A DNA stretch of 9,167 bases from Lachnospiraceae bacterium (lineage in GTDB: Bacteria > Bacillota > Clostridia > Lachnospirales > Lachnospiraceae). The translations under genes and the position numbers were made by a program. This document shows positions 1 through 6,645 of this stretch, piece after piece. Position 1 is the stretch's first letter. Each line of letters starts with the position of its first letter. The stretch is taken from positions 1 through 9,167 of the forward strand of contig CAAFNG010000195.1 of the NCBI GenBank assembly GCA_900764225.1. Direction: 5' to 3'. The notes beneath the pieces are model-generated. The model was given only the letters and a program-made list of their open reading frames with translations, was not told the origin of the DNA and did not search any database.

Positions 1-26
1 ACTGCCGACACCGGATAATAATACAT
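1..26 (-). CDS. 5' end of a divergent leftward gene (partial, product unknown)
   Basis: Only the first eight full codons are inside the window, reading MYYYPVSA on the minus strand before the sequence runs out. The start is supported by context and not by homology: an AAGGAG Shine-Dalgarno sequence lies at 34-39, seven bases upstream of the ATG (24-26), and a good sigma-A type promoter lies further upstream at 60-87. The gene is transcribed away from the amidase operon and shares its 172-base upstream region. Eight residues are too few to suggest a function. Its product could be related to the amidase operon or entirely separate. Confidence 0.6.
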
Positions 27-33
27 GCTCCCA

Positions 34-40
34 CTCCTTT
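34..40 (-). promoter_or_regulatory. Ribosome binding site of the divergent partial gene
   Basis: The minus strand reads AAAGGAG here, followed by a seven-base spacer and ATG. This near-perfect match to the anti-Shine-Dalgarno sequence is the main reason to call a real start codon at 24-26, since so little of the coding sequence is present. Confidence 0.65.
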
Positions 41-59
41 ATATAATTATTTTACATAT

Positions 60-87
60 ATAGTATCACATTTTTCCACTTTGTCAA
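60..87 (-). promoter_or_regulatory. Sigma-A type promoter for the leftward partial gene
   Basis: On the minus strand a perfect TTGACA -35 box (82-87) is followed by a 16-base spacer and TACTAT as -10 (60-65). The -10 is preceded by TG plus one base, an extended -10 motif, which compensates for its two mismatches. Transcription would start near 53, giving a leader of roughly 27 bases before the ATG at 26. This is the strongest promoter by eye in the window. Confidence 0.6.
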
Positions 88-91
88 GACT

Positions 92-103
92 AATTTCGTA
101 ATT
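92..103. promoter_or_regulatory. Imperfect palindrome between the divergent promoters, possible operator
   Basis: The sequence aatttcgtaatt is symmetric at 10 of 12 positions. It sits between the leftward -35 box (82-87) and the rightward -35 (102-107), which it overlaps by two bases. A dimeric regulator bound here could affect both promoters. AT-rich intergenic DNA produces such palindromes by chance fairly often, so this is only a candidate. Confidence 0.2.
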
Positions 104-130
104 GCTTTTTCCCAGCTCCTTCTTTATAAT
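102..130 (+). promoter_or_regulatory. Promoter for the amidase / serine hydrolase operon
   Basis: A perfect TATAAT -10 (125-130) lies 17 bases after TTGCTT (102-107), a half-matching -35. Transcription would begin near 137, giving a leader of about 36 bases. The weak -35 suggests moderate basal strength or dependence on an activator. Start selection for the first gene is set by AAAGGA at 158-163, nine bases before the ATG at 173. Confidence 0.5.
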
Positions 131-172
131 ATTCTACAAATACAAACACCCACCCAGAAAGGACATGAACAT

Positions 173-1207
173 ATGGAAAAAAAGCCCCATCTCATGGCGG
201 TCGTCCTGTTTCTGACGGGTCTTATCTGTATTGGACTGCTTTTTGGTTTAAGCTATAAGACTTACCAGAAGATCGATGCTGTTGATCAGAAAATGAATTC
301 TGTGATCGAACCGGTCAAAACCAAGCAGAAAGCCCTGAAAGAGGATATCGAACTTTATACAGCCAAGATCGAGAAGAAACAGGCAACCGACAAATATTTA
401 CAGCAGCGTTCCCAGACAGAACAGGCTGCCCGGAACAGCAGCACAAAACACGAACGTGCTCCGCAGGCAGAATCTGAGGACAGCCAGAAGAACTCCAAAC
501 CTTCCGTTTTCAGTGAAGCCGGAGGTGAAGGATTTGTTAATGAATCCGGAGAAAATACTTCCACAGCAGCTTCCAACGGTCACATTGTAGGCATCGATCC
601 CGGACATCAGAGCGAAAATATCGACATGAGTGCCACGGAACCGAACGGTCCAGGCTCTTCCACCATGAAAGCCAAAGCTTCAACAGGAACACGCGGTTCC
701 TTCAGCGGGCTTCCGGAATATCAGCTGAACCTGGATGTATCCCTTCTTCTTCAGAAAATTCTGGAACAGCGAGGTTATCAGGTCGTTATGACAAGAACAG
801 ACAATGACACTGCTATCAGCAACAAAGAACGCGCCGAGCTGGTCACTGCCAAAGGTGCTGAGATCTGCGTACGTATCCACGCAAACGGTGACGATTCCGC
901 GGAGGTTTCCGGTGCACTGACCATGTGCCCTTCCCAGCAGAATCCGTACGTTTCCAGCCTTTATGACAGTTCCAACAAGCTTTCACAATGTATTATCGAT
1001 TCCTACTGTGCAGCCACCGGTTTTCAAAACCGTGGCATTATCTACACTGACACCATGACAGGCATTAACTGGAGTACCATTCCTGTCACGATCGTGGAAA
1101 TGGGGTTTATGACCAATCAGAATGATGATCTTAAGATGGCGGATTCCTCTTTCCAGCAGACAATGGCCGAAGGAATCGCCAATGGAATTGACGCTTATTT
1201 TCAATAA
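173..1207 (+). CDS. Membrane-anchored N-acetylmuramoyl-L-alanine amidase (Amidase_3 family)
   Basis: This is a zinc-dependent cell-wall hydrolase that cuts the amide bond between N-acetylmuramic acid and L-alanine of the stem peptide, acting outside the membrane. Residues 8-28 form one hydrophobic segment after a short charged N-terminus. It is a signal anchor or an uncleaved signal peptide. Residues about 30-80 are charged and probably coiled coil, and 80-136 are a polar low-complexity spacer. The catalytic domain runs from about 137 to 344. The family's zinc ligands are present: H145 in DPGH, E182 in the PEYQLNLD segment, and H236 in RIHANG. The catalytic E309 is in VEMGF. The TRTDND motif is at 207-212. 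The enzyme should therefore be active. It resembles CwlD/AmiC-type enzymes, but the long stalk makes assignment to a named sporulation amidase unsafe. It is followed after 15 bases by a second cell-wall-type enzyme in the same operon. Confidence 0.9.
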   Translation: MEKKPHLMAVVLFLTGLICIGLLFGLSYKTYQKIDAVDQKMNSVIEPVKTKQKALKEDIELYTAKIEKKQATDKYLQQRSQTEQAARNSSTKHERAPQAESEDSQKNSKPSVFSEAGGEGFVNESGENTSTAASNGHIVGIDPGHQSENIDMSATEPNGPGSSTMKAKASTGTRGSFSGLPEYQLNLDVSLLLQKILEQRGYQVVMTRTDNDTAISNKERAELVTAKGAEICVRIHANGDDSAEVSGALTMCPSQQNPYVSSLYDSSNKLSQCIIDSYCAATGFQNRGIIYTDTMTGINWSTIPVTIVEMGFMTNQNDDLKMADSSFQQTMAEGIANGIDAYFQ

Positions 1208-1222
1208 ATAAAGGAGCCTCTT

Positions 1223-2362
1223 ATGAAAAAAAATATTTTCTTATATACTGTGATCGCAGTACTTACCGTTGCCCTGATCGGGCTTGGCGCTCTGAATGTC
1301 CGTTCTCTGGACAAGCTTGCCAGCCTTCAGAATAAGGTCAATGAACTGCAGAAGAATGTCCAGGAGGTTTCGGATTCTGCAGCGGAATTAAGCAGCAAAG
1401 CAGACCAGCTGGATGCCCTTTATCCGGACGATCCCACTGTTACAAGTGCAGCTTCTGCTGCCTCTGAAGCTCAGAACGATACTAAGGATAATTCCCAGAG
1501 TGCAGATACACAGGATTCTGCTGCTTCTTCTGACAGTGCAGACAGCTCTTCCACAACTCAGGAAGAAGGAACACTTTCCCCTTCCAGCGGAAGCAACACT
1601 TTTACTGATAATTCTGATTCCAGCATGGATAATCTTCTGAATCAGGTTCAGTCTCTTCTTCCCACAGACAACGGTACCTGGTCCGTATATGTGTGCAACC
1701 TTGCAAAGAATACTGACGGTGCCATCAATGATCAGCAGATGCAGGCAGCAAGTCTTATCAAGCTTTATATCATGGGTGCTGTATATGAGGATTACGACAG
1801 CCTTTCCTCCACATATGGCAAAGACACTCTGGATAACGCTCTGAACTCCATGATCACAGTCAGCGACAACAATGCGGCAAACACCCTGGTCAATTATCTT
1901 GGCGGGGGCGATGATGCAGCCGGAATGGCACGTGTGAACAAGTTCTGTCAGGATCATGGTTACACCAGCACTTCCATGGGCCGTCTTCTTCTTGCAGACA
2001 ACTCCAACGGAGATAACTACACCTCAGTAAAAGACTGTGGAAAATTCCTCAAAACGATCTATCAGACCGATAAGAGTGTTTCTACAGAGGATACGCTTGC
2101 AGGTGCAGAATACATGTACCATCTTCTGAAGATGCAGACAAGAACAAATAAGATCCCTGCTCAGATGCCGGATGGCGTAAAGGTTGCTAATAAAACCGGC
2201 GAGCTGGACAATGTTGAGAACGATGCCGGAATCATATACGATACAGCCAAAGGTATCGACCTTGTCGTATGTTTCATGTCTCAGGATCTTAACGATACTG
2301 CTGCTGCCCAGAGCGTGATCGCACAGGACAGCCGTATGATTTACGGATATTATAATGAATAG
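1223..2362 (+). CDS. Membrane-anchored serine hydrolase, class A beta-lactamase fold (Beta-lactamase2-like)
   Basis: An N-terminal hydrophobic segment (about 6-25) anchors or exports the protein. It is followed by a probable coiled coil (30-66) and a Ser/Asp/Thr/Gln-rich linker (about 72-135). The domain from about 136 to 379 carries the three active-site motifs of the penicillin-recognising serine enzymes: SLIK at 177-180 (nucleophile S177, base K180), SDN at 214-216, and KTG at 324-326. The SxxK-to-SDN spacing is 37 residues, against 60 in TEM-type enzymes. The Omega-loop ExxLN motif with the deacylating glutamate is not found where it belongs (about 252-270). It is thus more likely a cell-wall peptidase, esterase or penicillin-binding protein than a resistance beta-lactamase. 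The start is set by AAAGGAG at 1210-1216, six bases from ATG. It is translated from the same message as the amidase and ends before the shared terminator. Confidence 0.82.
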   Translation: MKKNIFLYTVIAVLTVALIGLGALNVRSLDKLASLQNKVNELQKNVQEVSDSAAELSSKADQLDALYPDDPTVTSAASAASEAQNDTKDNSQSADTQDSAASSDSADSSSTTQEEGTLSPSSGSNTFTDNSDSSMDNLLNQVQSLLPTDNGTWSVYVCNLAKNTDGAINDQQMQAASLIKLYIMGAVYEDYDSLSSTYGKDTLDNALNSMITVSDNNAANTLVNYLGGGDDAAGMARVNKFCQDHGYTSTSMGRLLLADNSNGDNYTSVKDCGKFLKTIYQTDKSVSTEDTLAGAEYMYHLLKMQTRTNKIPAQMPDGVKVANKTGELDNVENDAGIIYDTAKGIDLVVCFMSQDLNDTAAAQSVIAQDSRMIYGYYNE

Positions 2363-2398
2363 GTCTCTTCTCAATTTAAATAAAAACTGCTCATAGTC

Positions 2399-2440
2399 AA
2401 AAAGGATGATGCATCAATTTCGATGCATCATCCTTTTTTT
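2399..2440. terminator. Bidirectional Rho-independent terminator between convergent operons
   Basis: A perfect 15-bp stem pairs 2401-2415 with 2422-2436 around a six-base loop (AATTTC). On the plus strand it runs into seven T residues ending at 2440. On the minus strand the stem is followed by five T residues. It therefore can end both the rightward operon (stop at 2362) and the leftward one (stop at 2491). The remaining bases of the gap, 2363-2398 and 2441-2490, hold nothing I can identify. Confidence 0.92.
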
Positions 2441-2490
2441 ATCTGATCAGGCAGTCTCCTGCCAAACTGCAAATATCCGTCTGATTCGCT

Positions 2491-3717
2491 TTAATTCTTT
2501 TCTTCCCCTTCTTCATAGGATTTCTCCCAGATCTCAGAGAACACTGCCAGCGGACAGTCCGTCAGAAGACACATAAGAATAAAACATTCATATGGATTTA
2601 CTATGTAGATCTCACCCATTCCGCAGCGTGCCAGGATTCCCTGAATCTCATCCAGAAAATGACGGTATCTTGTATACGGATCATCGTCTTCCATTTCCTG
2701 CGAGATCACAAAAAACTCCAGTGTGATCAGATCAAAACGTTCTACCGGAAATTTGTGATTCAGGATGTTGTTGATCCTCTGTCTGCTGAAACGCTTCTGA
2801 CTGAAATGTTTTGCCAGAATGGATGCTGACATTTTTTTGAGGTTGCCCATTTTGTTAATAGGAATTCCGCTGCAGATAACCTTCTCAAGATCCGAAGCAT
2901 TGATATTCTCCGGCTTCCAGATCTTTTTGCCGCCGTTTTCCTCTTCATCCTCCTGATACATGGCTGCGATGATCTTTTTTGCCCGCTCCAGGAGAATCAT
3001 AAATTCCTGGAACGCCTGGCTTTTTTCCGATTTCGGATCATCACATCTGCCTTTCAGATATGCCAGATACTCCAGAAGTTTTTCCTCGCTGTCCAGACAA
3101 AGCCCTGTACCGTAGACGATCTCGCCGGTCTTTTTTTCCACAGGAGTAAGATTCTTATAGATTTCCCGATATTCCTCAGCCTTATAATAGCCCAGATGAT
3201 TCTGATAGCAGTACCAGTAGATCACTTCCTCCGGATTGTGAAAATCAAAATCCTGCTCACGAAGAACTCTTGTCAGGAAATCTGATACATCCTCCGTGCT
3301 CATGCGGAGTCCGAAGCCAAGAAGAAAAACGGTCTCTCTCTTCACCGAAGCCTGTGTCAGCCAGTTATTTACCAGTGAACTCAGCTTGGCAGAAGTCGGT
3401 GACATGGATTTTGGCGTGTAGGTTTCCTTAAAGGAGTCCACCACAATATCCTTATAAACCTCCTGAGGTACCTGAGAAAAAGGTTCCTCAAGTTCTGCAC
3501 GCTCATAGACATATCGTTTCAGATAATCACCGAAAGAGACAAGCTCCATTTCTTTATAAAGATAATGAAAAATAACGTCCGCATCCTCATCCTCAAAGGA
3601 ATCCAGACTGACGATCTGGCGGAATTTCTGTGCCGCCTTTCTCGTAAACTCAAAGTCCTTCACTGAATCGAAGGCAACTGTCTGTTCAAAATCAAGATCC
3701 TGCATTCGATTTCTCAT
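2491..3717 (-). CDS. Unrecognised 408-residue soluble protein, last gene of the kinase-phosphatase cluster
   Basis: I do not recognise a named domain. The protein has no signal peptide and no convincing membrane helix, is acidic and charged, and appears mostly helical. It is probably cytoplasmic. Three blocks stand out: an N-terminal region rich in Asp, Glu and aromatic residues (1-100); a compact block (about 108-172) with a hydrophobic core around VFLLGFGLRMS (130-140) and an aromatic end IYWYCY (166-171); and a C-terminal helical region (about 295-390). Between them a strongly acidic patch (256-260) marks a likely linker. Residues about 298-340 vaguely resemble a helix-turn-helix but do not meet a standard I would call. 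The start has AAGGAG at 3728-3733, ten bases upstream; a second Met at residue 5 is possible. It lies 51 bases after the phosphatase gene. Position suggests a substrate, adaptor or output of the kinase, but nothing in the sequence proves this. Confidence 0.85.
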   Translation of the reverse strand: MRNRMQDLDFEQTVAFDSVKDFEFTRKAAQKFRQIVSLDSFEDEDADVIFHYLYKEMELVSFGDYLKRYVYERAELEEPFSQVPQEVYKDIVVDSFKETYTPKSMSPTSAKLSSLVNNWLTQASVKRETVFLLGFGLRMSTEDVSDFLTRVLREQDFDFHNPEEVIYWYCYQNHLGYYKAEEYREIYKNLTPVEKKTGEIVYGTGLCLDSEEKLLEYLAYLKGRCDDPKSEKSQAFQEFMILLERAKKIIAAMYQEDEEENGGKKIWKPENINASDLEKVICSGIPINKMGNLKKMSASILAKHFSQKRFSRQRINNILNHKFPVERFDLITLEFFVISQEMEDDDPYTRYRHFLDEIQGILARCGMGEIYIVNPYECFILMCLLTDCPLAVFSEIWEKSYEEGEEKN

Positions 3718-3768
3718 CGTAAATTCTCTCCTTATCCCTTTTATATTATACTCCCTGGCAGAAATTTT

Positions 3769-4584
3769 TTATCTCCCGGTACTGTACCGTTCTGCCCATC
3801 GTTTCAGAGGATTTTTTTCCTCACAGCCGCTGATCTGTGCAAGTACCATGGTCACATTGTCACGGCCGCCCTTTGACAGTGCCTGCTCCAGAAGCTCTGA
3901 AACTTTTTCCTCCGCTGTTCCTGTCCCGTTTAAGACAGACTGAATCTCATCATCCGAAAGCATATCTGTCACTCCGTCCGAGCAGAGCAGATAACTGCTT
4001 CCTGCCTGATAACCGATCTCCACGATCGAAGGCTCCAGTGTCATGTTCTCTTCCTGAAAGCCGAGATACTGAGTCAATGGCGCCTTGCCCAGCATTTTTC
4101 CGCCAATCACATGATCTGTGGATATCTGCTGAAGTTTTCCCTGAAAGTGGCGGTAAATACGGCTGTCTCCCAGATTGCAGGCATAAATTGCCTTTTCGCT
4201 GAAGGACAAAAGCGCCATGGTTGTCCCCATACTGTTGATGCGGTTTTCTCTGCTGTAACGGCAGACTGCATCGTTCATATTTTCACAGGCTCCTGTAAGA
4301 AAATCTACCGGCTCTTTTTTGAGACTTTTACGGTTCTCTTCGTAGAAACCACCCAGTGCTTCCACAGCTGCGGAAGCTGCCATCTCGCCGCAGCTCTCTC
4401 CGCCCATGCCGTCAAAAACAGCAAGTACCGGAAGCTGCCAGTGCTGTGTATGACCTGCCAGGATGCCATCAACTCCCTGGTTGTGCACCGGCAGGCGCAC
4501 ACCGCAGCACCAGAAATTATCCTCATTGTTTGCCCTCACCTTCCCGGTGTGGCATGTATATGCATAATCAATCTGATAGGCCAT
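3769..4584 (-). CDS. PP2C-family Ser/Thr protein phosphatase (PrpC/Stp-like)
   Basis: This is a metal-dependent phosphatase that removes phosphate from Ser/Thr residues, presumably reversing the kinase encoded just upstream. At 271 residues it is slightly longer than a typical bacterial PrpC/Stp (about 250). Metal-binding and structural motifs are in order: RANNED at 17-22 with D22, FDGMGG at 57-62 with D58, GTT at 120-122, NLGDSR at 137-142, TDH at 156-158, CSDGVTD at 201-207 with D203, and GRDNVT at 240-245 with D242. All expected aspartates are present, so the enzyme should be active. There are no membrane segments, so it acts in the cytoplasm. Residues 26-50 extend the loop between the first two motifs and carry three His and two Cys, a minor departure from short homologues. 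The start is set by AAAGGA at 4591-4596, six bases upstream. The gene begins 30 bases after the kinase stop. Confidence 0.93.
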   Translation of the reverse strand: MAYQIDYAYTCHTGKVRANNEDNFWCCGVRLPVHNQGVDGILAGHTQHWQLPVLAVFDGMGGESCGEMAASAAVEALGGFYEENRKSLKKEPVDFLTGACENMNDAVCRYSRENRINSMGTTMALLSFSEKAIYACNLGDSRIYRHFQGKLQQISTDHVIGGKMLGKAPLTQYLGFQEENMTLEPSIVEIGYQAGSSYLLCSDGVTDMLSDDEIQSVLNGTGTAEEKVSELLEQALSKGGRDNVTMVLAQISGCEEKNPLKRWAERYSTGR

Positions 4585-4614
4585 TCTTTTTCCTTTCGTA
4601 AAAACCCTGCGACA

Positions 4615-6540
4615 TTACTGCTGAAGTTCTACTACAGAATTGCTCCAGTACTTATCTCCCAGTTCTACATATTCGTCATTGTCGCTCTCCTGATCGTGAA
4701 CCTTTCCGTCCTTATCGATCCAGCGGATCAGAAGTCCATCCTGATAATAAAAATATTGCTTCTCGTCTCCGCTCCAGACATAGGTGAAAAACATCTGCTC
4801 ATCCCAGTAATAATATTCTTCATAAACACTATCTGCGGAAAAATCCGGATACACCAGTACCTTGGCAACCTGTCCTGACGAATTATAGTAGCGAAGGCGT
4901 TCCCCCTCCGAGCCTTCACGTTTATATGTATCCAGAGCATTCGCTATGGTTGTCGCATGTTCACGGATCGTACTCAGTGCCTCTGCAAAACTCTTATCTG
5001 AATCATCTGTGGTTCCGAAATTTCCTTTGTCCAGAACGTCTGCATCATTATCTACATAATAGCCTGAACCATCGGTCGGCCGCAGGATCATCCGCACCAC
5101 CAGAAGTCCACAAATCAGGACAGCTACTATAGCAGCCGCTTTTATTTTCCAGGAAATTCCGATCCGTTTCCGTCCGGTCGAGCTGTTTTTTGCTTCAGCA
5201 GACGGCGGATCGCTCCATTCCCGAAGATTCTGTTCGTCAGATAGATTCTCCAGCTCAGATATGGTTCTGACCTTGGGCTGTACTTTCTGCCGCGGAGATC
5301 CGGAACCTTGAGATGCAGCTTCTGTCTGTTGCGAAGACTGAGATGATGTATCCTGGTCACGATACAGGTTCGGCGTTCCCTGCCGGTTCTGTCCTGCCAC
5401 TTTACTGCCAGATTCTGCAACGCCACGTATTATTTTCCGTGAAGAGCTGTCATAATTTCGTCTTGCTTCCCTGATAGCTTCTATATCCAGCTGACTTGTA
5501 CGTGCAAGCTGCTTCGTAGCACCCTCCTGAAGAAATTTCGGCATTGATTCCGGTACAGGGCGTTCTTTTATTGTTACAGAATCAGAGCCTTCTGTCTGTT
5601 TTGCCCTCGGAGATGCTACATTTTCCTTAGCATAACGGATATCTTCCAGCGCTTCCCTCAGTTCATGCGGTGTCTGATAACGCTCTTTCGCATCATAGGC
5701 ACAGGCCTTCAGAATGACCTTGCCAAAAGCCTCTCCCACATCTGTCGGATACGGAAGTTTTTCCCCGGACATTCTTCTGGTAAGAGCATTCTCTTTGTCC
5801 CGGTATGTGATCAGCTGCTTTTCCAGATTCAAAAACGGCAGCCGGTTGTGATTCATCAGCTTATAGAGCACCAGGCCAAGTGCATAGATGTCCACTCTGT
5901 TATCGTACTTTTCTCCCCTGTACATCTCCGGTGCCATATAAGAATAAGTACCTTTTTTGGAAAGGGTACTCACGGTTTTTTCAAGTTCCCGGGCGATTCC
6001 GAAGTCTCCCAGCTTGAAATCGCCAAACCTGGATACAAAAATATTCTCAGGCTTGATATCTCTGTGAATGATGTGAAGCTGTCCGCAGTATTCCAGTGCC
6101 TTGCATAGGTCTATGCCCAGCTTCATCACTTCTTTTTCTGTGAGATTTTTTCCCACATAATATTCCATGAAGCTTGTGAGATATTCCATGCGGATAAAAA
6201 TATCCCAGCCAATCTCATCAAGATATTCCATCACCTTGTAATCTTCAACGGATACAATGTGGGAATTTCCCCTGAAATACTCCATGGTGCTTACTTCCTG
6301 AATGCACTCCTCCACCAGATTTTCGAAATAATCCCTGACAGATTTCTCATCACCGGATTCTGAGCGCACACTGTCCAGTTCCCCTTTACTGGCGGGGATT
6401 GTGATTATTTTAATTGCAGAGTAAAAAGAACGTCCCTTCTCTGTTCTCTGAGCTTTGTATACTCTTCCAAAAGAGCCTTCCCCGATCTTGCTTATGATCT
6501 TCCATTCCGGCCATGGGGAAATCGGCAGTTCCTTGTCCAT
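4615..6540 (-). CDS. Membrane Ser/Thr protein kinase with non-PASTA extracytoplasmic domain
   Basis: This is a Hanks-type receptor kinase. The cytoplasmic kinase domain (about 11-300) has the glycine loop GEGSFG (20-25), ATP-binding K44, probable helix-C E82, catalytic HRDIKPEN (159-166) with D161, DFG (179-181), and APE (203-205). The activation segment holds candidate phosphorylation sites including T189, T192 and T198. All catalytic residues are intact. A polar, Gln/Ser-rich juxtamembrane region covers about 305-460. One transmembrane helix spans about 467-486. The outer part (488-641) has no PASTA repeats. It is strongly aromatic between 573 and 607 and seems built from beta-hairpin units, so it is probably a ligand- or envelope-sensing domain of different type. 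K44 and E82 are 38 residues apart, about twice the usual distance, implying an insertion before helix C. AAAGGAGG at 6548-6555 supports the start. It begins about 105 bases after rpoC and is followed by its likely phosphatase. Confidence 0.93.
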   Translation of the reverse strand: MDKELPISPWPEWKIISKIGEGSFGRVYKAQRTEKGRSFYSAIKIITIPASKGELDSVRSESGDEKSVRDYFENLVEECIQEVSTMEYFRGNSHIVSVEDYKVMEYLDEIGWDIFIRMEYLTSFMEYYVGKNLTEKEVMKLGIDLCKALEYCGQLHIIHRDIKPENIFVSRFGDFKLGDFGIARELEKTVSTLSKKGTYSYMAPEMYRGEKYDNRVDIYALGLVLYKLMNHNRLPFLNLEKQLITYRDKENALTRRMSGEKLPYPTDVGEAFGKVILKACAYDAKERYQTPHELREALEDIRYAKENVASPRAKQTEGSDSVTIKERPVPESMPKFLQEGATKQLARTSQLDIEAIREARRNYDSSSRKIIRGVAESGSKVAGQNRQGTPNLYRDQDTSSQSSQQTEAASQGSGSPRQKVQPKVRTISELENLSDEQNLREWSDPPSAEAKNSSTGRKRIGISWKIKAAAIVAVLICGLLVVRMILRPTDGSGYYVDNDADVLDKGNFGTTDDSDKSFAEALSTIREHATTIANALDTYKREGSEGERLRYYNSSGQVAKVLVYPDFSADSVYEEYYYWDEQMFFTYVWSGDEKQYFYYQDGLLIRWIDKDGKVHDQESDNDEYVELGDKYWSNSVVELQQ

Positions 6541-6590
6541 CGCAATCCCTCCTTTCTCAGAAATCGTTCATTATTCCGTTTATATACAGA

Positions 6591-6620
6591 AATCTCCCTC
6601 CGGATTTCCGGGGGGAGATT
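6591..6620. repeat. Stem-loop in the rpoC-kinase intergenic region
   Basis: Positions 6591-6598 pair with 6613-6620, and 6600-6603 pair with 6608-6611 around an ATTT loop. Read on the plus strand, 6599 and 6612 form a G-U wobble, giving a continuous 13-bp stem followed by ATTTTTAT, a fair intrinsic terminator. Read on the minus strand, the direction of rpoC and the kinase gene, the same position is an A-C mismatch and only three T residues follow. It is thus a poor terminator for rpoC. It may be leaky, may protect or mark the rpoC transcript end, or may block antisense transcription toward rpoC. I see no clear kinase promoter in 6541-6645. Confidence 0.6.
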
Positions 6621-6645
6621 ATTTTTATATTAGCAAGGTATTGAC

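Noticed and set aside
1..10. First bases (actgccgaca) resemble part of the adapter (GCTGCCGACGA)
   Set aside because: Only a short core matches, there is no mosaic end beside it, and the bases fit a gene start with its own ribosome binding site and promoter.
1223..2362. Antibiotic-resistance class A beta-lactamase
   Set aside because: The deacylating Omega-loop glutamate is absent and the genetic partner is a peptidoglycan amidase, so a resistance role is unsupported.
2788..2826. Helix-turn-helix DNA-binding motif in the 408-residue protein (residues about 298-310)
   Set aside because: The spacing of hydrophobic and small residues fits only loosely and there is no typical turn glycine, so a DNA-binding call is not justified.
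3718..3768. TATAAT on the minus strand (3745-3750) as a separate promoter for the 408-residue protein gene
   Set aside because: No acceptable -35 box is found at 16-18 bases upstream. Co-transcription with the phosphatase is the simpler reading, though an internal promoter cannot be excluded.
4111..4878. 255-codon rightward open frame across the phosphatase and kinase genes
   Set aside because: It is antisense to two well-supported genes and spans their junction. Its hydrophobic stretches mirror the opposite-strand codons and are not membrane protein evidence.
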